A DNA stretch of 64,000 nt from Gracilimonas sp040882225 (GCA_040882225.1 JBBEBR010000006.1:124001-188000); one strand, 5' to 3'; positions 36,880 through 47,809 are shown, counted from the stretch's first letter. A program made the numbers and translations. Notes: a model not told the origin generated them from the sequence alone.

Positions 36880-37575
36880 ATGAGATTTAAAACTTTATAT
36901 ACTGTAGCAGCTTTATCTACAGCTTTACTTGTTTCAGCTTGTAATCAAAATGGGGAAAATTCTACTCAGGCAAATCTTGAAACTCAGGTTGACAGTGTTA
37001 GTTATGCATTGGGATATCAGAACGGAAAGTTCTTGACACAGCAAGGAATTACCGACCTCAACTCAGGAGCTTTCACAGCCGGTTTGAATACAGGCTTAAG
37101 TGATACTACAGCGCAATTGACTGAAATGGAAGCCCAGCAAGTAATTCAAACCTACATTCAGGAATTATCAATGCGTCAGGGAACTGAAAATCAAGAAGAA
37201 GGTGAAAGCTTTCTTGCTGAAAACCTCGAAAAAGATGGTGTTGAAGTAACCGAATCTGGCTTGCAATACAAAGTTATTGAAGAAGGTGATGGCGAATCCC
37301 CAACCGCAGAAGATATAGTGCGCGTTAACTACGAGGGTAAATTAATGAACGGCGAAGTTTTTGACAGCTCGTACGAGCGAGGTGAACCTGTTGAATTTCC
37401 GTTAAGCGGAGTAATTGCCGGTTGGACCGAGGGCGTGCAATTGATGAAAGTTGGCGCAACGTTCGAATTCTACATTCCAGGAGATTTAGCTTATGGTCCA
37501 CGACCACCACAAGGTAGTCCGATTGGCCCAAATGCCACACTTATTTTCAAAGTTGAGTTGTTGGAAATAAAGTAA
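36880..37575 (+). CDS. FKBP-type peptidyl-prolyl isomerase lipoprotein
   Basis: 231 residues. Lipobox LVSAC (Cys21); FkpA/Mip-like N-terminal dimerisation helices (VSYALGYQNGKFL ... QQVIQTYIQEL) lead to an FKBP domain (about 125-231; GLQYKVIEEGDG, VRVNYEGKLMNGEVFDSSYE, GVIAGWTEGVQLMKVG, IPGDLAYGPR). It assists folding of exported proteins. It is followed by a bidirectional terminator. Confidence 0.93.
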   Translation: MRFKTLYTVAALSTALLVSACNQNGENSTQANLETQVDSVSYALGYQNGKFLTQQGITDLNSGAFTAGLNTGLSDTTAQLTEMEAQQVIQTYIQELSMRQGTENQEEGESFLAENLEKDGVEVTESGLQYKVIEEGDGESPTAEDIVRVNYEGKLMNGEVFDSSYERGEPVEFPLSGVIAGWTEGVQLMKVGATFEFYIPGDLAYGPRPPQGSPIGPNATLIFKVELLEIK

Positions 37576-37593
37576 TCGAGATCGCTTTATAAA

Positions 37594-37632
37594 TAAAAAG
37601 CCCCGATTCTAAAAAGAACCGGGGGCTTTTAT
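37594..37632. terminator. Bidirectional terminator between convergent genes
   Basis: AAAAGCCCCGATTC pairs with GAACCGGGGGCTTTT around a short A-rich loop, with T-rich flanks on both strands. It serves the FKBP gene and the lipoprotein at 37654. Confidence 0.85.
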
Positions 37633-37653
37633 TTTGTCTATGGTTTCTGGATA

Positions 37654-38949
37654 TCAGGTTGCAAGATTGATGAGAATCATAATCTCTGCTACAACTTCTG
37701 TTTCACCGCTTGCATCCATTTTATCTTCTACTATTGCATTGATGGCGCTATAGAAAGATGAATAAATATCATAGGCGGTAGCGGCACTAATTACACTCGA
37801 AATTGAACTACTGAAATCAGACTTTACTCCACTTGAAGAATTAATCTCAGAATCAATCTCCAAGATTACCGTAGCTTCAAAAGCGGTATCAGATTCCATA
37901 GTATTGCGAACTTCGTTGTGATATTCCTCAAAAGCCGATTCTACTTCACTTTTAGCACCCGCGCTTGCTCTTAATGAAGTCTTAAGGTGTGCACCGGCTT
38001 CTACAATGGCTTCCTTAGAAGACTCCGACATAGCACTCGCCTCCGCCCTTGCCTGTACAGCATTATCAGTGGCAATTGCCACTAATAGTGAGGAGTTCTT
38101 TCGCGCATCTTCCTTTGTTTCAGAACTAACTGTAGTAAAGCTGTTAACAAATATTCTGCTCCACATTTCTACGGATTTAGCAGCTCCTGAAGCTTCTAAT
38201 CCAGCATTTGTGTAAGCATTTATAGTTTTTTCCAGAAACAGTTCATGCGCATTCTCTTCTTCTTCCGTACTTGATGAAGCTGCAAGATCTGCTTCTAATT
38301 CGAATTGTGCTTCAGCCATAAAAGCATAAGTATCATCAAGCCTGGATTCCGCATCGTCCTGAAAAGATTCCATATAAAATTCAACACGGGCTTGTGAAGA
38401 ATTCTTTAAGGCAGACGCAAACTCACCGGCTGCCAAAACTCCAGAATTAACCGCAGCTGCATTTTTGTTAGATACCACAGCTTCTATGTCAGCTTTCTGA
38501 ACTATATCAGCATTTCCAGATGCTACCACACGGCTAAAAACCTTAGTTTCTGCCGAGGATTCAGTATTTAGCGGCTTCAAAGTATAGGATTGGCCGTTCT
38601 CAACTTTTCCTGATAGAAAAGCTTTCCACTCCTGACTTTCCTTTTCAGCAAGAATCACGATATTTTGAGCAGACTTGACATCTACTTCAAGAGAAAAGCT
38701 TCCAGAAGCGTTGGTTTCTGTTGTGGCTCCCTCAATGGTTTCTAAAGATCCATTTGAAGTTACTCGTGCAGCGCTTACAACCGCTCCCTCAACAGAACGT
38801 GCTTTAGCCACTTTATTCGTTGATTCACTTTCTACAGACCCGTTTATAGTAGCGGAACTGTCGGATGTGGAATCCGTTGAGCAAGCAAAAAACGTTAGTG
38901 ATGCTAATAGTGTAATAATCGAAAATTGTAAATATTTAGAAAGTTTCAT
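37654..38949 (-). CDS. Ala/Ser-rich lipoprotein of unknown function
   Basis: 431 residues. Signal peptide with lipobox TFFAC (Cys23). Residues about 30-115 (INGSVESES ... ASGSFSLEVDV) resemble a carboxypeptidase-regulatory-like beta-sandwich. The rest is Ala/Ser/Glu-rich and predicted helical (AVQARAEASAMSESSKEA). No enzymatic motif is present. It is probably anchored in the outer membrane. I do not recognise a named family. Confidence 0.75.
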   Translation of the reverse strand: MKLSKYLQFSIITLLASLTFFACSTDSTSDSSATINGSVESESTNKVAKARSVEGAVVSAARVTSNGSLETIEGATTETNASGSFSLEVDVKSAQNIVILAEKESQEWKAFLSGKVENGQSYTLKPLNTESSAETKVFSRVVASGNADIVQKADIEAVVSNKNAAAVNSGVLAAGEFASALKNSSQARVEFYMESFQDDAESRLDDTYAFMAEAQFELEADLAASSSTEEEENAHELFLEKTINAYTNAGLEASGAAKSVEMWSRIFVNSFTTVSSETKEDARKNSSLLVAIATDNAVQARAEASAMSESSKEAIVEAGAHLKTSLRASAGAKSEVESAFEEYHNEVRNTMESDTAFEATVILEIDSEINSSSGVKSDFSSSISSVISAATAYDIYSSFYSAINAIVEDKMDASGETEVVAEIMILINLAT

Positions 38950-39285
38950 AGTTATATAATTTTTGGGTGATTATTCATCACCTTCAAACAAGTGGCTGCT
39001 CCACATGTTCCAAATTCTAAATATAACTCATCTAAATAATTGTTAATAAATAACCGGGATTCTTCTGATTTTTCATTAATGAAGGGAAAGGGAAGAAAAT
39101 TCAATTATCTATTAATGAATTTTATTAACAAGTAAGTAAAGAAAAGCAATTATTGAAAAAATAAAGGGGAATGGATATCAACCATTCCCCTATGATACGT
39201 TGGCTTTTTCGGGGTACAATATTTAAGCTACATGGCTTTCGGGCTTTGTAGCTTTTTTATTAAAAAAAAGTTCCAAATTCAGCGC
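38950..39285. other. Intergenic region with two perfect hairpins
   Basis: Between the 5' end of the lipoprotein and the 3' end of recD. AGGGGAATGG (39165-39174) pairs with CCATTCCCCT (39182-39191). AAGCTACA (39225-39232) pairs with TGTAGCTT (39247-39254), followed by TTTTAT on the plus strand. Either may end recCBD transcription. The lipoprotein promoter should lie at 38950-39050, but only an imperfect TAGAATTTG (minus strand) is seen there. Confidence 0.55.
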
Positions 39286-41091
39286 TTAACTGTTCCAAAT
39301 TCTTTTTCCTAAACCGCTATTCCGAGCTACTGAATTCAGAATTGTTTGCTGAATTATCTCCTTAGTTCCTATTACAAGAGCAGATTGGCGGGCTCTTGTT
39401 ACAGATGTATATAAAATCTCTTTAGAAAGTACTGGATTCATTGCAGTTGGAAGAACAATAGCTACATCCTCAAATTCTGAACCCTGACTCTTATGTATAG
39501 TGATTGCATAAGCAGGTTCATATTCCTGCAACCTTCCCGCAGAAACAGGAATACTCCCCTCTCCTTCAAAGTGTACCAACTCTTCATCGGCCTCTGTACT
39601 TATCCCAATTTCACCATTCCGAATTTTTAGCACGCTGTCGTTTCGTTTAGCCATTACAATTCTGCCGGAGTACCACTCCCCTGCATTCACCCCAGAAAAA
39701 GCTCTCTTAATTTGTTGTTCCGCGTTGGCATTTATCTGCTCTACTCCATAAGGCCCCCGCCGCAACGCACACAATATTTTTTTCTGGTTTGATGCATCCA
39801 ATTTATCAGCCTCTGCCCTTTTCTGATACTCCATGAAATGATCCGTAGCGAACTCATTGATCATCGCTTTCATGTTCTCTGCAGATGGTTCCAGCAGTTT
39901 CAAATCGGGATATTCAGGATCTTGCAGCAGATTTAGCGCAGTTTCCGGATCTGACTGATTGATAGCATCGGCAAGTTTTCGAATACCGCTCTTTTGATCA
40001 AACCGGTAGCTTTTTGTGAGGAAGATTACACTGTCGTTTATTGCGGGCAGATTCTCTTTCTCAGGTATTTTGATCCCGGATAATTCATCTACTGCTTCAG
40101 CCACATTTCCTGAAAATGAATTCTCCCCCCCACAAATATCACCCAAAATAGAGCCGGCTTCTACCGAGGCCAACTGATCTTTATCTCCCAATACAATCAA
40201 CTTTGTGTGATCATCAATAGCACGAATCAGCCGCACCCACATTGTAATATCAAGCATTGAAGCTTCATCAATCACTACTAAATCGTAAGGCAGCTTATTT
40301 TTCTCGTTGAATTTGAAATGCTCGCCATGGAAATCAGAACCCAGCAATTTGTGAACAGTTAAGGCTGCATCCGGGATTTCAATATCTGGTTCAATCTTAT
40401 TTAATATCTGGTTTTTCCCTGCTGCAATAGATTCCGAAAGCCTTCGAGCAGCTTTTCCGGTTGGAGCAGCTAGTGCAACCCGGAATTTTTCATTTTTATG
40501 GTGATGCGCGTGTGCCGCAATAATATTCAAAACCGTGAATGTTTTCCCTGTTCCGGGTCCGCCCGAAATGACAACCAAATCTTTCACAAAACTCAAACAA
40601 AGTGCTACATGCTGCCAATTCACTTCACTTGAAGAATTCCCCGGAGAGATGAATTTTTGGATGGTTTCAGCTACAGCATCACCTGGTGAGTTAATTCTTT
40701 CGGCTTTCTCCCGAATCCATTTCGCAAGAGTCTGTTCATACTTCCAAAATCGATGCAAATACAACCGGCCATCATCAAGAACTAAAGGTTTAAGCTCCCC
40801 ATTTGTGGCAAGGAGGTCACTCTTTCTCAGCGCCGAAAGCCATTTTTCCTGAAGTGATGGGGAAATCTTGATCTGGGATTCAGGACTATTGAATAAAAAT
40901 CCCGATTGCATCCTGTTCAAATCAAGACAAACATGGCCGTTTAATTGAGCATGAACACAACCTGCAGCGGCGAGCAATACTTCCTGTTCAGCCTTCGGAT
41001 CAAGTTGCAGCAAAAAACGCACAAATTCATATTCTACAAGAGAAATGACTTCCCGGTGTAGCAGTTGATCAAAAATGGAGAGTTTATTCAT
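39286..41091 (-). CDS. recD: Exonuclease V alpha subunit RecD
   Basis: 601 residues. SF1B helicase: N-terminal helical domain, GGPGTGKTFTVLN, VIDEASMLD, GDKDQLASVEAGS, LTKSYRF and the UvrD-C-like TIHKSQGSEF. It provides the 5'-3' motor of RecBCD. Its ATG overlaps the recB stop by 4 bases. The length matches proteobacterial RecD and lacks the longer RecD2 N-terminus. Confidence 0.93.
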   Translation of the reverse strand: MNKLSIFDQLLHREVISLVEYEFVRFLLQLDPKAEQEVLLAAAGCVHAQLNGHVCLDLNRMQSGFLFNSPESQIKISPSLQEKWLSALRKSDLLATNGELKPLVLDDGRLYLHRFWKYEQTLAKWIREKAERINSPGDAVAETIQKFISPGNSSSEVNWQHVALCLSFVKDLVVISGGPGTGKTFTVLNIIAAHAHHHKNEKFRVALAAPTGKAARRLSESIAAGKNQILNKIEPDIEIPDAALTVHKLLGSDFHGEHFKFNEKNKLPYDLVVIDEASMLDITMWVRLIRAIDDHTKLIVLGDKDQLASVEAGSILGDICGGENSFSGNVAEAVDELSGIKIPEKENLPAINDSVIFLTKSYRFDQKSGIRKLADAINQSDPETALNLLQDPEYPDLKLLEPSAENMKAMINEFATDHFMEYQKRAEADKLDASNQKKILCALRRGPYGVEQINANAEQQIKRAFSGVNAGEWYSGRIVMAKRNDSVLKIRNGEIGISTEADEELVHFEGEGSIPVSAGRLQEYEPAYAITIHKSQGSEFEDVAIVLPTAMNPVLSKEILYTSVTRARQSALVIGTKEIIQQTILNSVARNSGLGKRIWNS

Positions 41092-44000
41092 ATATCCTTC
41101 TCCGTTTTGAAATAGGAATCCAGCTTTTCAATTAGCTTTTTTGGAGGTTTATCAAAGAAAACTCCGCTGCCGGGATTCTGTAAATTTACTCCTCGCAAAA
41201 ATACATAGAGCACACCACCAAAATGCTGATCATAGTCGTAATCTGACATTTTTTGCTTCAAAAAACGGTGCAATGCGGTTGCGTAAATATGATATTGAAG
41301 ATCATAAGCGGAATGAAAAATTTCAGTCTGAAGAGCTTCCGGTGTATAATTTTCGGATGAATCTCCCAAGTGGTTAGATTTATAATCGAGAATGTAATAA
41401 CGGCCGTTTACTCGAAATGTGAGATCAATAAATCCTTTCATAAAACCCGAAATACGATCCTTATTCTGAGTTTCCAAATCCTCGTCATTTCGAACAAGTT
41501 TCCACAAATCATCCGCGTTTAAATTTCCTACGGGAAAATGAAACTCCATTTCTTTAAGCAGTGATTCTTCTTTCAGCGAGTTCAGCGATATTCCCAGCTC
41601 ACCAAGATTATGCTTGAGGACTTCATCCGTCCACATTTGAACTATGGGGCTCCACTTTTCTGAGAAACCATGAGATTCCAGGTTTGTACTCACCACTTCT
41701 TTAAGATTTTTGGGATTACTGAAAATCACATCCTCAAAAACCTTGTGCAGAAAGGTGCCCGCATTTGCGCCTTTAGGAAAAGTAAATCGGTTATAAACAG
41801 CCGGCATTGCGGGTTTTTGATCATACACGGCATCGTAATCATGAGCGGTTTCTCCCTGCTCTTTACCAAATGCCAATGAAGAATAACTCAGCATTCTTGG
41901 GAAATGAAACAGATCCTTTCTGCCAAATTCAGCAGCTTTGAATTTCATTTTTGCTGGCTGAAATTTCATTTTCTTTACTAACTCAATATCAGTTTTCGGC
42001 TCACGAACACAAATATTTTTACACTCAGAAAGCCGTTTAATCATAGAGTCGAAAGAAAATGGCTCATCGTTGCTTTCTTTCAGTACTTCCTTTCTGGCGC
42101 GTTTATCTGCATGATCTTTTCCATCCATGATGGAAGCCAGTGGAGACAAACCCATTGTTTTATAATCAGGCAAAAACAAATAACAGGCAGAAATTGAGCG
42201 GGTTAATGCCACATATGCAAGCCTTGTTGCTTCCGCCATTTCCTCTTTCAAATCAAGAAATTTATTTCGGTCTCGCTGCTCATTTTTAACGCCTATATTT
42301 ATATCAACATGAAGTTTCTCATCTTTATAAAATCGGTAAATATCATTTCGATCTTTAGATTTTGGGGAATCCCACAAAAACGGACAAAACACGATCGGAA
42401 ACTGAAGTCCTTTTGCGGCATGAATGGTGGAAATCTGAATGAGTTCACCGTCACTTTCCAGCCTGAGCTCCTCTTCATCTGAATTCGTAGAATCATCCAT
42501 TTTCTTTCGATAAAACCATTTAAGCAGGCTTTTCCCATGTAAACGTTCTTCTCTTTCCGCTTTTGAAAGCAACTCGGAAAGGTGCATCAAATTGGTGATT
42601 CTACGCTCAAAATCCGGTTTTGAAGCAAGTTTGGTTTTCACCTGAAACTGCTCGAAAATTTGCTCGATAACAGCTTCGATTCCTTTTTTCTCCCAAATAG
42701 TTTTCAACTCAAGAAATTGAGAATACACTTTTGTCCATGATTTCTCATCATTCAGCAACGCCTGAATTTCCCCCGCTTTATATCCTAAAAGCTCCGTGGC
42801 CAAAGCTGCCCGAAGTCCCGGTTCGTAGGATAGTTTTTGGAGGGATTTCAAAACTAATAGTAATTCCCCGGCTTCGGGTGTTTCAAAAACACTGGTCTTC
42901 GATTTCAAAACGCTTTTCAATCCCCGTTCCCGAAGTTCCCGCTGAAGATGATCCCCCTGATATCCATTCCGAACTAAAACAGCGATGTCTTTTTCTTGAA
43001 TTAGCCTCCCTCTAATGGTGTAATTCCCTGATAATAAATCAGCAATTTCATTAGCTACCGCTTCATAAATCTGTTTTTCAATTTCAGGTTTATTAGCTTT
43101 TTCCTTTTGAGTTAGTTTTATACACTCCAATGAGCTAATTGCTTTACCGGACTTAGAAGCTACATACTCATTTTCTGTTTTTGCTGGCGGAAACTGAGCC
43201 TTATGAAATTCCAGGCCATCAATCAAAAATGGGGATGATGATTGTTGAAAGATCTCATTCACCGCTCCAATCATCTTATCTGTTGAGCGATAATTAAAAT
43301 TGAGGGTAAAATCTTGCGAAGCATGCGCATCGGTTTTTGCATCCAAATACGTATAAATATCAGCACCACGAAAACCATAAATAGCTTGTTTTGGATCTCC
43401 AATCATAAAAAGCGCTGTATTCTCCCGCCCATAATAAATCTGCCGAAAGATGCTGTACTGAACCGGATCTGTATCCTGAAATTCGTCGACAAGCGCCATG
43501 GGATATTGTTTACTCAATGAATCCGCTAAATTTCCCGTGGAATCATTTTGAAGTCCTTCATTTACTTTCATCAAAAAATCGTTGTAAGAAAGTACATTTC
43601 GCGTCTCCTTCTTTCTTAAGAGCTCAGCCTGAATTTCATTCACCGAGTCAATGATAAAAGCGGGTTTGAGAAGTGATAATTCTTCACAAATTTCTAAATA
43701 CTCATCAATCGCTTTGGATATATTCAAATCAGGAAAATCATGGCCTTTTGTACCATTTTGGCTGATTTCAAGGCCAAATTTACTCAATCCGTCAAAGGGT
43801 TTTATTTGTGGAAATTCACTTTCTAAACATTCAGTTAAATCATCAAGCAGTCCTTCTCTCTGATTCAGCTGGTACTTCCTTTTATTCAGATTTTCATGGA
43901 AAAGAATGGATTCCATATCGCCCTTTTCTTCACTCCAATAATATTTCACCTCTTCAAACTTTGTTTTCAAGTTCTTAATCTGCGACTTCAGTTGATCGAG

Positions 44001-44621
44001 ATTCAAGCCGGAAGGCTCCATTTTCACATAAGGCCGGTTTAAAATTTCCATCAGCACAGATTTCAACTCATCGGGCCCAAACTTTTCATCTATAAGAAAC
44101 TCCAGTAACACTCTGTCTTCGTAGGAATTACCCGCTGAACGAATGAAGTTTCGCCAATAATCATCAGCTATATCTTGCAAGAGCTCAGATTCGTCTTTTA
44201 TAACTTCAAAACCCGGAGCCACATCAAATTGCAGGCTGTGCTCATTTAACAATCGATTACAAAATCCGTGAATTGTGAAAACGGCGGCTTCATCAAATGT
44301 ATCCAAGGCTTTTTTGAGTTTATTCTCAGCCTCTTCATAGTTTTGCTTCAAAAGGTTTTTAAGGAATTCATCATCCTTTTCTAAACCTCCTTTAAAAGCC
44401 GAAATGGATTCCTTTAGACGGTTTCTGAGCCGGAATTTAAGCTCGGCTGTAGCGGCTTCGGTGTAGGTTAGCACCAGGATTTGTGATGGGAGCAATCCCT
44501 TTTCTAAGATTATGCGAATGTATAGCGAGGTGATACTGTAGGTTTTCCCCGTACCCGCACTGGCTTCCACCAAACTGATACCATTCAAAGGAGCTTCAAA
44601 AACGTTCAGGGCATTGCTCAT
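41088..44621 (-). CDS. recB: Exonuclease V beta subunit RecB
   Basis: 1177 residues. UvrD-type helicase with ASAGTGKTYSI at 20-30, VDEFQDTDPVQYSIF, GDPKQAIYGFRGADIYTY and TIHAAKGLQFP. C-terminal nuclease domain with GFMKGFIDLTF and YYILDYKSN, holding the catalytic Asp and Lys. It performs end resection in double-strand break repair with RecC and RecD. It overlaps both neighbours by 4 bases (ATGA type), which fits equal production of the three subunits. Confidence 0.95.
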   Translation of the reverse strand: MSNALNVFEAPLNGISLVEASAGTGKTYSITSLYIRIILEKGLLPSQILVLTYTEAATAELKFRLRNRLKESISAFKGGLEKDDEFLKNLLKQNYEEAENKLKKALDTFDEAAVFTIHGFCNRLLNEHSLQFDVAPGFEVIKDESELLQDIADDYWRNFIRSAGNSYEDRVLLEFLIDEKFGPDELKSVLMEILNRPYVKMEPSGLNLDQLKSQIKNLKTKFEEVKYYWSEEKGDMESILFHENLNKRKYQLNQREGLLDDLTECLESEFPQIKPFDGLSKFGLEISQNGTKGHDFPDLNISKAIDEYLEICEELSLLKPAFIIDSVNEIQAELLRKKETRNVLSYNDFLMKVNEGLQNDSTGNLADSLSKQYPMALVDEFQDTDPVQYSIFRQIYYGRENTALFMIGDPKQAIYGFRGADIYTYLDAKTDAHASQDFTLNFNYRSTDKMIGAVNEIFQQSSSPFLIDGLEFHKAQFPPAKTENEYVASKSGKAISSLECIKLTQKEKANKPEIEKQIYEAVANEIADLLSGNYTIRGRLIQEKDIAVLVRNGYQGDHLQRELRERGLKSVLKSKTSVFETPEAGELLLVLKSLQKLSYEPGLRAALATELLGYKAGEIQALLNDEKSWTKVYSQFLELKTIWEKKGIEAVIEQIFEQFQVKTKLASKPDFERRITNLMHLSELLSKAEREERLHGKSLLKWFYRKKMDDSTNSDEEELRLESDGELIQISTIHAAKGLQFPIVFCPFLWDSPKSKDRNDIYRFYKDEKLHVDINIGVKNEQRDRNKFLDLKEEMAEATRLAYVALTRSISACYLFLPDYKTMGLSPLASIMDGKDHADKRARKEVLKESNDEPFSFDSMIKRLSECKNICVREPKTDIELVKKMKFQPAKMKFKAAEFGRKDLFHFPRMLSYSSLAFGKEQGETAHDYDAVYDQKPAMPAVYNRFTFPKGANAGTFLHKVFEDVIFSNPKNLKEVVSTNLESHGFSEKWSPIVQMWTDEVLKHNLGELGISLNSLKEESLLKEMEFHFPVGNLNADDLWKLVRNDEDLETQNKDRISGFMKGFIDLTFRVNGRYYILDYKSNHLGDSSENYTPEALQTEIFHSAYDLQYHIYATALHRFLKQKMSDYDYDQHFGGVLYVFLRGVNLQNPGSGVFFDKPPKKLIEKLDSYFKTEKDI

Positions 44622-47600
44622 TTACCACCCTTTTTTTGAGTGATGAAAAACGGCTCCCAAAACCTCAGCGCGTTTTGCTGAAAAACATCACTTTCAATAG
44701 GATTTCGCCCTCTCCAAATCAAGCTGTTAAAGTAATCTTCGGATTCGGCATTAAAATTAAATTGTCCCGGTTCCCATTTTGCCAACGCACTTTTTATTGC
44801 TTCTGATTCACTTTTCCCATGCTGTAATTTTTCCACAAAGGCTTTTGAGGATTCCGGAAAAAAAGCCAGCGAGTCTAATAGTGAATCGTCTTCTAAATAC
44901 CAGCTTAAATACTCCTGAAGTGGATCTCCTTGAATTTTATCAGATTCAATTTCCAGTATATTCACTTTGTCGCCTTCCTTTGAAATAAATACGCTTTTAG
45001 TTATTGGAATCCCCGCTTTAACAAGTAACAGATGCTGCAACCAATGTTCTATTAATTGACGGGATTTGAGCCTCCCTACCCGATAAGAAAGCAGGTTTTC
45101 ACCACAAACCCCGCTAATGATTCCCTTTAGTTTGAAGCTCTCAATTTCGAGAACGACCTCTTCTTTTCGTTCTTTTTCGACTGCATTTTCAGCTGCCAGT
45201 GCAATTAGTTGGTTGACTATTCTCTTTTCACTCTGATATATTTTTTCGCCGGCTAATCCTTCGGGTATAACGGCTGATGAAGCAAAAAAATCCTGAACGT
45301 TTTCGGCAGGATTTTCAATGAGAACATCTAAAAGCAAATTTCCCAAACCATACTTTTCTAAAGCGTTCAACCTAAAACTTTCTCTGTCGGACAGTTCCGT
45401 AAAATCACTATAATTTTTAATATCTAATTGATTCTGCACAAATTGTTTAGCGGGATTACAGAAAAAATTTATAAGTTCTGAAATATCTATTTCATCACGC
45501 TTTTCTATGCTCTTTTTGAAATTCTCATCAATAAAAAAATCAGACTCAGATGGTTCCAATATTTGTGTTGCCAGTGCTGAATTTTCACCTGAATAAGAAA
45601 GCCATTTTTCATCCGAAAAATATTTTTCGTTAAAAGGATGCAAAGCATGTTTACGCTCCTCTGATTCAGGCTCCTCAAACCAAACTTCGCTAAACTGTTG
45701 AATAAGAATCGACGGTAATTTTATGCTGTCTGTTTTTTGATCCTGCCCTTCGTAACTCAGATGCAGATGTTTCTGTGCAGCATTCAGAGTTTCCAAGAAA
45801 AGCAGGGTATCATCTTCTTTCAAAATTCGATCTCCCGGTTTTGGATCAGCATAAATTAAATCGAAAGTCGGGCGAACGGATTTTCGGGGAAATACACTCT
45901 CATTCATCCCAAGCATAGCAATAAATTGATACGGAACCGATCGATAAGGAACATACGTGCTGACCGTAATTCCCTGCCCAAAACGGCCTGAACTTGAGCT
46001 GTCGGAATCGATTTGGTTAATCAGCCAGGTTTTTATTAGCTCATAAGAAACCTCTCCTGAAGCCTTCGAAAACGATAACTGATCTTTCAATTTTTTAAGC
46101 AATTGAAAGAGCCTTGATTTCTGAGAAATCACTTCGTGTTGATCTGATATGAAATCCTGAACAAGCCGTTCGGTAAATGAAACCCACTCTTGTGGTTTTT
46201 TTGGGATGATTTCCTTTTCGGCCGCTGCTTTCAAAGTGTGAATGAAGTTAGCGAACCTTGCTGCAAGCTGAACCTGATCAGAGCTTGAAATCCCTCCAAA
46301 CGGCATCAAACCATTATAAACCTGCCAATCCTCCGCTTCCATCGCAAAACCAGCCAAAAGCTGATTCAGGCCTTTTGTCCAGCTATACGCGGCGTTAAAA
46401 TCATCCCCCAAACCAAAAAATATCTTGTTCTGAATAATCCAGTCTTCGATCAGGTCAATATCCGTTTCAGCGAATCCAAACTTCTCACGGATAGGTGAAA
46501 GCTGCATCAACTGTATTACTTCCGTGGCTTTGAAAGCAGTAGAAAACAATTCCAGTAACTGCACCAAGGCATGAGATGCTGATTGTGTCGATTTCTTTGT
46601 GATGCCTGAAATTGGCAAAGCGGGTTCTCCATCATTGTTGCTGAAAGTTGTTTCCAGTGTTCCGGCATATGCTTCCGCATCAGGAACAAGAATCAGAACA
46701 TCATCAGCGCGGGAATTTTTGTTGGAATCCAAAAACCGGAGTACGGAATCTTTCAACGTTTCCACTTCTCTGCGTTTATTATGACCGGAGTGAATTTTTA
46801 CCTCAATAAAATTCTTTGAGGCATTGATTTGCAAAGGCTTATAAGAAATATCTTTTCTCTTTATTAATTCCTGAATTAAATCCTGTTGCTGTTTTTTCGG
46901 TTTACTCCAGGTTTCAAAAAGAGCTTTTGATGCTTCATTAACTTCAACTACGTTTTCATTCCCCGCAAAAAAATGAACCTGTTTGTTTACACTTAGAGAA
47001 GTGATGATTTCAAGAAAGGGGTTTGATGCCTGTGAAAGTCCAAATACATACAAATGCTCGGGAAGTTGATTAAGATAGGCTTTGTCATTTTCTATTAAGT
47101 CCAGAAGATGAGTGAAGGCTTCTGATCGGCGAGGAATGTTATTTATTTCAGGGTTTGAAGCCCATACATCATTGAGTGTTTTCCAGATTTGAGCCTGCCA
47201 TTTTTCGTCTTTATGACGGGATTTCATTTCGTCTTTAAGCCAGCTTTCTATCATTTCGGGCCGGTAAACCTGGTATTGGTCAAAGACATCTGCAAGCTGT
47301 GCACAAAACTGAAATAGCTTTTTGGGATCTTCAATCTCCGAAGAAAAAGAAGGAATTAATTGCAGTTTGTCGGGTTGGTCTGTAAAAAGCTGGAAAAGAG
47401 CCCAGTGCATGGCGCTTAAATCGCCCGGCAGATTTTGTGGTATATCTTTGCGATGAAGGCGGTACAATGTCCACAGAAATTCAGAAGGAAAAATAAATCT
47501 GAAATTAGCTGCTATACCCTTTTGATTAGCATAATACAGCGACAGCCATTCTTTGATCTCATTATTCTGAACTACAATCCACGGAGCCTTCAATGGATTT

Positions 47601-47677
47601 AGAGAATCCGATTCCAAAACATTTGAAAAAGATTCCGCAAGTGACTTCAGGGAATTTGATTTATAATAATGTAGCAT
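44618..47677 (-). CDS. recC: Exonuclease V gamma subunit RecC
   Basis: 1019 residues. Inactive helicase-like fold: N-terminal WIVVQNNEIKEWLSLYYA, VFGLSQASNPFLEII, ILVPDAEAYAGTLE, AMLGMNESVFPRKS and a C-terminal nuclease-like domain without the catalytic residues. RecC splits the strands and reads Chi in known systems. It is the first gene of the leftward recC-recB-recD operon. The family is diverse, so the name rests on order and these motifs. Confidence 0.92.
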   Translation of the reverse strand: MLHYYKSNSLKSLAESFSNVLESDSLNPLKAPWIVVQNNEIKEWLSLYYANQKGIAANFRFIFPSEFLWTLYRLHRKDIPQNLPGDLSAMHWALFQLFTDQPDKLQLIPSFSSEIEDPKKLFQFCAQLADVFDQYQVYRPEMIESWLKDEMKSRHKDEKWQAQIWKTLNDVWASNPEINNIPRRSEAFTHLLDLIENDKAYLNQLPEHLYVFGLSQASNPFLEIITSLSVNKQVHFFAGNENVVEVNEASKALFETWSKPKKQQQDLIQELIKRKDISYKPLQINASKNFIEVKIHSGHNKRREVETLKDSVLRFLDSNKNSRADDVLILVPDAEAYAGTLETTFSNNDGEPALPISGITKKSTQSASHALVQLLELFSTAFKATEVIQLMQLSPIREKFGFAETDIDLIEDWIIQNKIFFGLGDDFNAAYSWTKGLNQLLAGFAMEAEDWQVYNGLMPFGGISSSDQVQLAARFANFIHTLKAAAEKEIIPKKPQEWVSFTERLVQDFISDQHEVISQKSRLFQLLKKLKDQLSFSKASGEVSYELIKTWLINQIDSDSSSSGRFGQGITVSTYVPYRSVPYQFIAMLGMNESVFPRKSVRPTFDLIYADPKPGDRILKEDDTLLFLETLNAAQKHLHLSYEGQDQKTDSIKLPSILIQQFSEVWFEEPESEERKHALHPFNEKYFSDEKWLSYSGENSALATQILEPSESDFFIDENFKKSIEKRDEIDISELINFFCNPAKQFVQNQLDIKNYSDFTELSDRESFRLNALEKYGLGNLLLDVLIENPAENVQDFFASSAVIPEGLAGEKIYQSEKRIVNQLIALAAENAVEKERKEEVVLEIESFKLKGIISGVCGENLLSYRVGRLKSRQLIEHWLQHLLLVKAGIPITKSVFISKEGDKVNILEIESDKIQGDPLQEYLSWYLEDDSLLDSLAFFPESSKAFVEKLQHGKSESEAIKSALAKWEPGQFNFNAESEDYFNSLIWRGRNPIESDVFQQNALRFWEPFFITQKKGGK

Positions 47678-47709
47678 GTTGTAATGTCAACGTTTGCTTG
47701 CCGGGTTAA

Positions 47710-47724
47710 AGACCTGACAGGTCT
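47710..47724. repeat. Perfect palindrome upstream of recC
   Basis: AGACCTG-a-CAGGTCT, 33 bases before the recC ATG. Similar GACCTGNCAGGTC palindromes are, from memory, scattered in FCB intergenic DNA, so it may be a dispersed repeat rather than an operator. Confidence 0.5.
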
Positions 47725-47809
47725 GCGACATTTTGGAAAGAGATGACCATAGTGCCTTTTTAGTTCCGGCATATAATAAGAAAAGCGGCGCCTTTTTGAA
47801 GATAAAAAT